Assembly: GCF_001942255.1 (NCBI RefSeq)
Contig: NZ_MKKC01000120.1
Location: forward strand, 1-64,000
Direction of reading: 5' to 3'
DNA: 64,000 nt
Source of the DNA: Nocardiopsis sp. CNR-923
Lineage (GTDB): Bacteria; Actinomycetota; Actinomycetes; Streptosporangiales; Streptosporangiaceae
A model generated the notes under the pieces. The model was not told the origin of the DNA and did not search any database. It saw only the letters and a list, made by a program, of their open reading frames with translations. This document shows, piece by piece, positions 57,258 to 64,000 of the stretch (within the stretch, counting starts at the first letter, position 1; every line of letters starts with the position of its first letter). Made by a program: the position numbers and the translations under genes.

Positions 57258-58049
57258 GTGAAGAGCATCAGAAACGATCATGAGGTGGCCAGGGACCTGG
57301 CGACCGAGGCGGGTCAGCTCCTGCTGCGCCTGCGCGCCAGGCACGGGTTCGGCGAGCCCGAGGTGCTGCGCACCCTGGGGGACAGGACCTCCCACGAGTT
57401 CCTCTTCTCCGCCCTCGGCCGGCTGCGCCCCAGCGACTCGGTGCTCTCCGAGGAGGGAGCCGACGATCTTTCGCGGCTGCGGGCGCGACGCGTGTGGATC
57501 ATCGACCCCCTCGACGGCACCCGGGAGTTCGCCGAGGCGGGCCGCACCGACTGGGCCGTGCACGTGGCCCTGTGGGAGAACGGCGACCTCGTCGCCGGCG
57601 CGGTCTCCCTCCCCGCGCAGGGCACCACCGTCTCCACGGTCGACCCGCCGTGGCTGCCGGACGAGCGCCCCGGCGACCAGCGTCTGCGCATCACCGCGAG
57701 CCGGACGCGGCCCCCCGCGTTCGTGCAGCGGATGGCCAACCAGCTCGGCGCCGAGGTCATCCCCATGGGCTCGGCGGGGGCGAAGATCTGCGCGGTGATG
57801 CTCGGGATCGCCGACATCTACGTCCACGCGGGCGGCCAGTACGAGTGGGACAGCGCCGCGCCCGTCGCGGTCGCGCGCGCCGCCGGTCTGCACACGTCGC
57901 GCATCGACGGGTCGCCCCTGCGCTACAACGTGGCCGACCCGCTACTCCCCGATATCCTTGTATGTCGATCGGAATTGTCGGGTATGTTGTTGGCAAGCAT
58001 CCGCGACGGTGCGGACCTGGACAGCGCGGGGCCGCACGCGGGGGGCTGA
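57258..58049 (+). CDS. cysQ: 3'(2'),5'-bisphosphate nucleotidase, inositol monophosphatase family
   Basis: 263 residues. The metal-site motifs are EEGADD (about residue 62), WIIDPLDGTREF (about 82) and WDSAAPVAVARAAG (about 201). Removes the phosphate from PAP, the by-product of sulfotransferases, and from PAPS. GTG 57258 lies 3 bp after the transferase gene and 51 bp before cysD, which ties it to sulfation. Confidence 0.85.
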   Translation: MKSIRNDHEVARDLATEAGQLLLRLRARHGFGEPEVLRTLGDRTSHEFLFSALGRLRPSDSVLSEEGADDLSRLRARRVWIIDPLDGTREFAEAGRTDWAVHVALWENGDLVAGAVSLPAQGTTVSTVDPPWLPDERPGDQRLRITASRTRPPAFVQRMANQLGAEVIPMGSAGAKICAVMLGIADIYVHAGGQYEWDSAAPVAVARAAGLHTSRIDGSPLRYNVADPLLPDILVCRSELSGMLLASIRDGADLDSAGPHAGG

Positions 58050-58099
58050 CCGAAGAGGCCCTCCGCCGTCGGCCGTGTCGGTATCACAAAGGCGGATTC

Positions 58100-59031
58100 A
58101 TGGGTCAGTCCAGTCAGCAGGCGCCCGGGCGCTACCAGCTCTCTCAGCTCGACGTGCTCGAAGCCGAGGCGATCTTCATCATGCGCGAGGTGGCCGCGGA
58201 GTTCGAGCGGCCCGTTCTGCTCTTCTCCGGGGGCAAGGACTCCATCGTCATGCTCCGCCTCGCGGAGAAGGCCTTCTGGCCAGGCGCCGTCCCCTTCCCC
58301 GTGATGCACGTGGACACCGGCCACAACTTCGACGAGGTGATCGAGTTCCGTGACCGCCGTGTCGCCGAGGCGGGCGTCCGCCTGGTCGTCGCATCGGTCC
58401 AGGAGCAGATCGACGCGGGCAAGGTCACCGAACCGACCGGACGCTGGGCCAGCCGCAACCGGCTCCAGACCGCCGCCCTGCTGGAGGCCATCGAGGAGCA
58501 CGGCTTCGACGCGGCTTTCGGCGGCGCCCGCCGCGACGAGGAGAAGGCCCGGGCCAAGGAGCGCGTCTTCTCCTTCCGCGACGAGTTCGGGCAGTGGGAC
58601 CCCAAGAACCAGCGCCCCGAGCTGTGGAGCGTGTTCAACACCCGCATCGACCGCGGCGAGCACATCCGCGTGTTCCCGATCTCCAACTGGACCGAGTTGG
58701 ACGTGTGGAGCTACATCGAGCGCGAGCGTCTGGAGCTGCCCTCCATCTACTTCGCGCACGAGCGCCGGGTCTTCGAGCGTGACGGCATCCTCCTGGCCGA
58801 CTCGCCCATCATCCAGCGCGACGAGACCGAGACGGTCTTCGCCGAGACCGTGCGCTACCGCACCGTCGGCGACCTGACCTGCACCGGAGCGGTCAAGTCC
58901 ACGGCGGTGGAGCTGGACGACATCATCGCCGAGATCGCCGCGACCCGGCTCACCGAGCGAGGGCAGACACGGGCGGACGACCGGGCCAGCGAGGCGGCAT
59001 GGAGGACCGCAAGCGCGAGGGCTACTTCTAG
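58100..59031 (+). CDS. cysD: Sulfate adenylyltransferase subunit 2 (frameshift near 58994)
   Basis: About 311 residues. PP-loop LLFSGGKDSIVMLRLAEKAF, HVDTGHNFDEVIEFRD, FGGARRDEEKARAKERVFSF and VFPISNWTELDVW are classical. It makes APS from ATP and sulfate with CysN. Near the end one G is lost (ASEAAMEDRKREGYF is the corrected end, stop at 59029-59031). ATG 58100 with AAGGCGG. Confidence 0.93.
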
Positions 59032-59090
59032 GGCGTGTGCCGCGAACACATGCCCCGCCGCGCGACGGGCGGCATCCACGGAACACGCCC
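59031..59090 (+). other. Possible hairpin between cysD and cysN
   Basis: GGGCGTGT (59031-59038) can pair with ACACGCCC (59083-59090), enclosing a second, shorter G/C arm. It could be an mRNA structure; no known riboswitch is recognised. Confidence 0.3.
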
Positions 59091-59138
59091 CAGCCACCGG
59101 CCCCAGCTCCCACCACTTCGACCCTGGACCAGGTAAGC

Positions 59139-60407
59139 ATGAGCAAAGACATCCTGCGGTTCGCCACGGCGGGCTCCGTCGACGACGGCAAGAGCACCCT
59201 GATCGGCCGACTGCTGTATGACTCCAAGTCGATCTTCGAGGACCAGCTCGACGCGGTCGAGCGCACCAGCGCCGCGCGCGGCGAGGAGCAGACCAACCTG
59301 GCGCTGCTCACCGACGGCCTGCGCGCCGAGCGCGAGCAGGGCATCACCATCGACGTGGCCTACCGCTACTTCGCCACGCCCAAGCGCACCTTCATCATCG
59401 CGGACACCCCCGGCCACATCCAGTACACGCGGAACATGGTCACCGGCGCTTCCACCGCCGACCTGGCGATCATCCTCGTCGACGCGCGCAAGGGCCTCCA
59501 GGAGCAGAGCCGCCGCCACGCCTTCCTCACCTGCCTGCTCCAGGTCCCGCACCTGGTGCTGGCGGTCAACAAGATGGACCTGGTGGACTACTCCCAGGAG
59601 CGCTTCGAGCAGATCAAGTCGGAGTTCGCCGACTTCGCCAGCAAACTCGACGTGTGCGACCTCGCCTTCGTCCCGCTGTCGGCCCTGCACGGGGACAACG
59701 TGGTGAGCCGATCGGAGGACATGCCGTGGTACAGCGGGCCCTCCCTGCTGCACCATCTGGAGAACGTGCACATCGCCTCGGACCGTAACCTCATCGACGC
59801 GCGCTTCCCCGTGCAGTACGTCATCCGACCGCACAGGTCGGACGACCCCGAGCTGCACGACTACCGCGGTTACGCGGGCCAGCTCGCGGGCGGGGTGCTC
59901 AAGCCGGGCGACGAGGTGACCCACCTGCCCTCCGGGCTGAACTCGCGGATCTCGCGGATCATGACCGCCGACGGCGAGGTGGCGGAGGCGTACTCGCCCA
60001 TGTCGGTCACCCTCCTGCTGGAGGACGAGATCGACATCTCCCGGGGCGACATGATCTGCCGGCCCAACAACGCGCCGAAGGCGTCGCAGGACATCGAGGC
60101 GATGGTGTGCTGGATGACGGACGCGCGCAAGCTCACGCCGCGCTCCAAGCTCATCGTCAAGCACACGACGCGCACGGCGAAGGTCATGGTCAAGGACCTG
60201 CGCTACCGGCTCGACGTGAACACGCTGCACCGGGACGAGGACGCCGACCACCTCGCGCTGAACGAGATCGGCCGGGTGCGGTTGCGCTCCACCCAGCCGC
60301 TGTTCGTGGACGAGTACGCCAAGAACCGCCAGACGGGCGGGTTCATCCTCATCGACGAGGCCACCAACGCCACCGTCGGCGCGGGCATGGTCGTCAAAGC
60401 CGACTAG
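59139..60407 (+). CDS. cysN: Sulfate adenylyltransferase subunit 1 (GTPase)
   Basis: 422 residues, EF-Tu-like GTPase driving APS formation. G1 AGSVDDGKSTLIGRLLYDS, G2 EREQGITIDVAYRY, G3 ADTPGHIQYTRNMVTGAS, G4 VNKMDLVD, then two beta-barrel domains. No fused APS kinase (CysC) domain, and none is in the window, so PAPS would need a cysC elsewhere. ATG 59139; follows cysD. Confidence 0.95.
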   Translation: MSKDILRFATAGSVDDGKSTLIGRLLYDSKSIFEDQLDAVERTSAARGEEQTNLALLTDGLRAEREQGITIDVAYRYFATPKRTFIIADTPGHIQYTRNMVTGASTADLAIILVDARKGLQEQSRRHAFLTCLLQVPHLVLAVNKMDLVDYSQERFEQIKSEFADFASKLDVCDLAFVPLSALHGDNVVSRSEDMPWYSGPSLLHHLENVHIASDRNLIDARFPVQYVIRPHRSDDPELHDYRGYAGQLAGGVLKPGDEVTHLPSGLNSRISRIMTADGEVAEAYSPMSVTLLLEDEIDISRGDMICRPNNAPKASQDIEAMVCWMTDARKLTPRSKLIVKHTTRTAKVMVKDLRYRLDVNTLHRDEDADHLALNEIGRVRLRSTQPLFVDEYAKNRQTGGFILIDEATNATVGAGMVVKAD

Positions 60408-60666
60408 TCCTCCGGCACGGACGGTTCGACCGGGGACCGCCTTCGGGCGGTCCCCCCGTGTGTCCGGGGACCGCCGAACCAACCGCGCGACGCTGTGAAC
60501 ACTATGAACAGAAATATTCACAATGATCACAATGTTTACGAGAGGGCAACGCGTAGGTCATTCTCGGACCATCAGTGCACGTGAGACCGGCACCACTGGA
60601 GCGGGTGGCATGCGACACACTCCACCTCCGCGATCGACACCGGTACCTGTTCGAAGGAACGGCGTG

Positions 60667-61101
60667 ATGCCCTCCATAGCCAAGGCCGAACCGGGCCCCA
60701 CCACCACCGATCCCGGCGAGTCACACCGACTACCCGGGGTCCTCGACAGCGCGCGCACGGCCCGGCGCGCGGTCGACCGTTTCCTGTGCGACCTGGGCCG
60801 CCCCGACCTGGTCGAGTCGGCCGCGCTCGTCGTCGGCGAACTCGTCGCGAACGCCGTCGTCCACGGCCGCCCGCCCGTGCACCTGGACCTCGCCTGGTCG
60901 ACCTACGCCACCCCCGCCCTGCGCCTGGACGTCCATGACCACGGGAGCATCCTCCTCCACGCCGTGGACCGCCACGCCGACGACGAGGCCGAGCGCGGCC
61001 GCGGGCTGGTCATCGTCGACCACCTGGCCGCCCGGTGGGGTCTGGGGCCGCACCCGGTCCACGGGACCCACGCCTGGGCGGAGATCACCGCGGCGGAATG
61101 A
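60667..61101 (+). CDS. ATP-binding protein, RsbW-like HATPase_c_2
   Basis: 144 residues. VGELVANAVVHGRPPVHLDL (N-box), LDVHDHGS (G1-like) and RGRGLVIVDHLAARWG (G2) give the Bergerat fold of small anti-sigma/serine kinase-like proteins. The large expansions of these proteins in actinobacteria are mostly uncharacterised. ATG 60667 follows GAAGGA at 8 bases. No sigma or anti-anti-sigma gene is adjacent. A/T-rich DNA at about 60490-60545 probably carries its promoter. Confidence 0.8.
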   Translation: MPSIAKAEPGPTTTDPGESHRLPGVLDSARTARRAVDRFLCDLGRPDLVESAALVVGELVANAVVHGRPPVHLDLAWSTYATPALRLDVHDHGSILLHAVDRHADDEAERGRGLVIVDHLAARWGLGPHPVHGTHAWAEITAAE

Positions 61102-61210
61102 CCCCGACCCCCTTCCGCCACTCGACCCTCCTCCGCCACCCGGCCCCGCGCGACTGGAACACCTGTCACGTTTTCACCACGCACGGTGACACGACGCCTA
61201 CGCTTGACCC

Positions 61211-62134
61211 GTGGATGGCTATCGTCTGGTGTTCGTCGGCGGCATGGGGCGCTCCGGTTCGACCCTGATCGAACGGCTCCTCGGTGAGCTGCCCGGGTTC
61301 TGTTCGGTCGGAGAGGTCGTGCACCTGTGGCGGCGCGGTCTCCTGGAGAACGAGCGCTGCGGGTGCGGGCATCCGTTCGCCGACTGCGGCTTCTGGTCGG
61401 ACGTCGGCAAGGAGGCGTTCGGCGGCTGGGACCGCCTGGACACCGAGGCGGTGCTCCGCCTCAAGGCCGGCGTCGACCGGACGCGGTACCTGCCGATGCT
61501 TCTCAACGGGGCGGGAGGCGGCGTCCTCGCCGCGCGGGGCGATCGGTACACCGACCTCTACCACCGCCTGTACTCGGCGATCGCTCTGGTCAGCGGGGCG
61601 CACGTGGTCGTCGACGCCAGCAAGCACGCCTCGCTCGCGGCCTGCCTGCGGCTGCGCTACGGGGCCCGCATGCGGCTTCTGCACATCGTCCGCGACCCCC
61701 GGGCGGTGGCCCACTCCTGGGCCAAGCGCGTGCCGCGCCCCGACGCCACCCCAGACAGCAGCGAACCGGAGATGGCACGGTACTCGGCGGGCCGCGCGGC
61801 CGTGCAGTGGATGACCCAGAACGCGACCCTGGACGCGCTCGCCCGTCGCGGCACGCCCACCCTGCTGGTGCGCTACGAGGACTTCGTCGCGGATCCGGCG
61901 GCCGAGTTCGCCCGGATCGCCGCGTTCGCCGGGTACGCGGGCCCGCCGCCTGAGGTGGGGGAGGGAAGCGTCCGGATGTCGCGGACGCACGCGGTCTCGG
62001 GCAACCCGATGCGGTTCGCGCGGGGACCGCTGGGGGTGCGTCCCGACCACGGCTGGCGGGAGTCCCTGGCGCCGTGGCGGCGGGGGCTGGTGAGCGCGGT
62101 GACGGCGCCCGCCCGGAGGCGCTATGGCTACTGA
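61211..62134 (+). CDS. Sulfotransferase family protein
   Basis: 307 residues. The 5'-PAPS loop is FVGGMGRSGSTLIERLLGEL near the start, the 3'-phosphate-binding RDPRAVAHSWAKR lies about residue 162. A conserved CGCG cluster (ERCGCGHPFADC) follows. It transfers sulfate from PAPS, probably to a glycan or lipid. GTG 61211. With cysQ, cysD, cysN and a sugar transferase close by, a sulfated surface polymer is the natural inference. Confidence 0.85.
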   Translation: MDGYRLVFVGGMGRSGSTLIERLLGELPGFCSVGEVVHLWRRGLLENERCGCGHPFADCGFWSDVGKEAFGGWDRLDTEAVLRLKAGVDRTRYLPMLLNGAGGGVLAARGDRYTDLYHRLYSAIALVSGAHVVVDASKHASLAACLRLRYGARMRLLHIVRDPRAVAHSWAKRVPRPDATPDSSEPEMARYSAGRAAVQWMTQNATLDALARRGTPTLLVRYEDFVADPAAEFARIAAFAGYAGPPPEVGEGSVRMSRTHAVSGNPMRFARGPLGVRPDHGWRESLAPWRRGLVSAVTAPARRRYGY

Positions 62135-62245
62135 TCCGGGCGAGTATGGAATCGACATGGGCGGCAAGGTTGCCGAGTGTCCGAATTCTAACGTAAAGTC
62201 ATTCTCCAAGTACTGTACGTAGTTCTGCGTCTGGGGGCGTTGACC

Positions 62246-63367
62246 GTGAACAGGAGACCGACACGAGGACTGGCGGCGGCGGGGGCCGTGCTCACCGCCT
62301 TGACACTGGCCGGGCCGGGGGCCGCGGCCGAGGCCCGCGTGCGACCGGTGGACGACCTCCCCGTCGACACGCCCGGAAGGAACACCGCCGCTCTCCTGGG
62401 CCTGCCGACCCTGGTCGAGTCCGCGTGCACGGTCTCCGACATCCTCGAACCCTCGTGCGGCGTGTGGTGGGGGGCCAGCCCCCACGACGACCGCGTCGAG
62501 CCGTTGGAGTCCGCCGCCGACCGCCGCATGGACATCGTCTACACCTGGCGCGGCGTCGACCAGGCGGACGTGCCGGGGGACCGTGAACGGAGGCTGATCG
62601 CGGAGGGCCGGTTCGTGCACACCAACATCGAGGCACGCCGCTTCGAACTCTCCGGGCACCCCGCGGTCCGCTACGAGGACATCATCGGCGGGGACTTCGA
62701 CTCCTCGCTGCGTGCCCAGGCGCGCGCGATCGCCGACCTGCAGGTGCCCTACTTCGTCACCTTCGACCACGAGGCCGACGCCAAGAAGCGTTACCAGCGG
62801 CGCGGCAGCCCCGACGAGTTCGTGTCCGCATGGCGGCACATCGTCGACCTCTACCGCCAGGAGGGCGCCGACAACGCCATTTGGGTGTGGAACGTGACCG
62901 GCTGGCGCGGCAATCTCGACCGCCTGCCCGGCCTGTGGCCCGGGGACGACCACGTGGACTGGATCAGCTTCGAGGCGTACAACATGACCGGCTGCCCGCT
63001 CATGCCGAAGTGGACCGATGTGCACACCTTCGAGGACGCACTCCAGCCCGCCTACGAGTGGTTCCAGAACGAGGGGCCCGGGCACGGCATCGACCCCGCC
63101 AAGCCGATCATGATCGGCGAGCTGGGCACCACCGACATCGGCCCGCGCGACACCCTGCGCTGGTACGCCGACATCCCCGACGTCCTGCGCAGGTACGAGC
63201 GGGTGCGCGCGGTCAAGGTCTGGGACGGCGAGGTCGCCGGATGCGACTTCCGGATCGGCGCCAACGAGTACGCCCGCCGCGGCTTCGAACTGGCCGGCCG
63301 GGACCCCTACGTCAACCTGCCCGACCGGGTCCGCCGACTGGCCGCCTACGCCGCGAGCCGGAACTGA
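62246..63367 (+). CDS. Secreted GH26-like glycoside hydrolase
   Basis: About 373 residues. Signal peptide LAAAGAVLTALTLAGPGAAA with cleavage near AEA. The domain shows YFVTFDHEADAKKRY (likely acid/base Glu, as in GH26 'HE'), AIWVWNVTGWRG, VDWISFEAYN and MIGELGTTD with the second Glu (nucleophile). GH26 enzymes cut mannans or related beta-glycans; some act in export of their own polysaccharide. GTG 62246 or TTG 62240. A/T-rich upstream (62175-62225). Confidence 0.8.
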   Translation: MNRRPTRGLAAAGAVLTALTLAGPGAAAEARVRPVDDLPVDTPGRNTAALLGLPTLVESACTVSDILEPSCGVWWGASPHDDRVEPLESAADRRMDIVYTWRGVDQADVPGDRERRLIAEGRFVHTNIEARRFELSGHPAVRYEDIIGGDFDSSLRAQARAIADLQVPYFVTFDHEADAKKRYQRRGSPDEFVSAWRHIVDLYRQEGADNAIWVWNVTGWRGNLDRLPGLWPGDDHVDWISFEAYNMTGCPLMPKWTDVHTFEDALQPAYEWFQNEGPGHGIDPAKPIMIGELGTTDIGPRDTLRWYADIPDVLRRYERVRAVKVWDGEVAGCDFRIGANEYARRGFELAGRDPYVNLPDRVRRLAAYAASRN

Positions 63368-63523
63368 GCCCGACCGGAACGGAAGCCGTCCGACAGGTGC
63401 GGCGCACCCGCCCGACGCGGTCGACGTCGAGGCGACCTGAGCGGCTCCCGGCCGGATCCGGGAGCTGAGCGTCGAGACCCGGGAATCGAGGGCGCAGCTT
63501 CCCGGGTCGCCGCGGTCGGACGG

Positions 63524-64000
63524 TCAGACCCCCTTGCCGCGCAGATGGAGCGCGCGCAGCACCCATCCCGCGGGTACGCCGCACACCACGAGCAGGGCGA
63601 CCACGGCGCGTCCCTCGGTGGGCCGGTGCCGCAGAGTGGTCCGGATCCAGCGCAGCGCCTCGACTCGTCGGCCGGACGCGGCCTCCGCGAAGGCGATCTG
63701 GCCGGCCACGCGCGCGTACCCGCGTGGCACGAGGGAGAACTCGGGGTAGCGCTCCAGCAGCCAGCGCAGCGCCGTGGAGATGGTCCGCCACCGGCCCGCG
63801 AAGTGCGACTTGCGGTGCCACAGCACGCGCACGCCCGGCTCGGGCAGGTTGCGGATGGGTCCCCGGCGGGCCATACGGAGCAGTAGTTCGTAGTCCTCGG
63901 CGTAACTGCCCGGGATCTCCTCACTCACCGCACCGCACCCGTCGATCATCGCCCGGCGGCGGATGAGGAACGTGGACGGGTGCAGCTCGGTCAGCCGTGA
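63524..64000 (-). CDS. Glycosyltransferase family 2 protein (N-terminus beyond window)
   Basis: Partial: about 158 residues of the C-terminal part. IPGSYAEDYELLLRMARRG carries the 'EDYELLLR' block of GT-A family 2 enzymes, following a metal-site region that lies outside. VLWHRKSHFAGRWRTI and a C-terminal hydrophobic segment (VVALLVVCGVPAGWVL) follow. It is read toward the hydrolase gene. It probably adds sugars to the surface glycan made by this locus. Confidence 0.8.
   Translation of the reverse strand, partial: SRLTELHPSTFLIRRRAMIDGCGAVSEEIPGSYAEDYELLLRMARRGPIRNLPEPGVRVLWHRKSHFAGRWRTISTALRWLLERYPEFSLVPRGYARVAGQIAFAEAASGRRVEALRWIRTTLRHRPTEGRAVVALLVVCGVPAGWVLRALHLRGKGV

Noticed and set aside
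60523-60666. Longer N-terminus for the RsbW-like protein
   Set aside because: The upstream start lies in A/T-rich promoter-like DNA, and the added residues have no conserved character; ATG 60667 has a proper ribosome binding site.
55752-64000. Secondary-metabolite cluster
   Set aside because: No PKS, NRPS, terpene or RiPP core enzyme; the content fits surface glycan and sulfation.

Overview
The window comes from a high-GC actinomycete chromosome, most likely a Nocardiopsis/Streptomonospora-type member of the Streptosporangiales. The reasons are strong G/C bias at third codon positions, frequent GTG and TTG starts, a groES-groEL1 operon with a CIRCE element and a His-rich GroEL1 tail, the groEL1 / ShbA-like sigma / guaB / guaB3 order, and actinobacterial Hen1-Pnkp, IspE-ABC-F and Prs-RplY-Pth neighbourhoods. 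This is an inference from content, not a database match.

Layout. (1) 1-3.7 kb is an A/T-richer accessory segment: the end of an unrecognised gene and two beta-propeller lipoprotein-like genes, the second cut by a decayed IS630-family element with visible inverted repeats and a TA duplication. (2) 3.9-7.5 kb holds three minus-strand genes: a PLD-like membrane protein, a multi-pass membrane protein and a nucleosidase. The last two share an almost identical RHIM/BASS-like amyloid-signalling motif, and I regard this trio as the best candidate for an undescribed conflict or cell-death module. (3) 7.6-21.2 kb is mostly core: Nudix regulator, giant coiled-coil protein, THUMP-like methyltransferase, groES-groEL1, sigma factor, guaB, ricin-type lectin, guaB3, glpD. 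(4) 21.3-28.7 kb is a two-component system with a TAXI-TRAP importer (two binding proteins, a DUF1850 protein, a fused permease) and an OmpR-type direct repeat between the divergent binding-protein genes. (5) 28.9-32.8 kb holds a TPR-like gene and a Hen1-Pnkp RNA-repair pair in which both proteins have lost internal segments. (6) 33-47 kb: secreted nuclease, galE, guaA, Ser/Thr kinase, ispE, split transketolase, SRPBCC protein, a pentapeptide-repeat remnant in an odd-composition patch, and an ABC-F ATPase. (7) 47-55.4 kb: SGNH hydrolase, MarR, TetR and acyl-CoA desaturase with operators, tRNA-Gln(UUG), glmU, prs, rplY, pth. (8) 55.7-64 kb reads as a sulfated cell-surface glycan locus: sugar-1-phosphate transferase, cysQ, cysD, cysN, a sulfotransferase, a GH26-like secreted hydrolase and a glycosyltransferase running off the end.

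Sequence quality matters here. About twenty genes, including essential ones (groEL, guaB, glmU, galE), are broken by one-base (rarely two-base) losses. Many of these fall exactly on GGCGCC, others in short G or C runs. I treat them as probable consensus errors and annotate across them, giving the approximate position in each entry. Larger internal losses (IS transposase, Hen1, Pnkp ligase) are a separate class and may be real.
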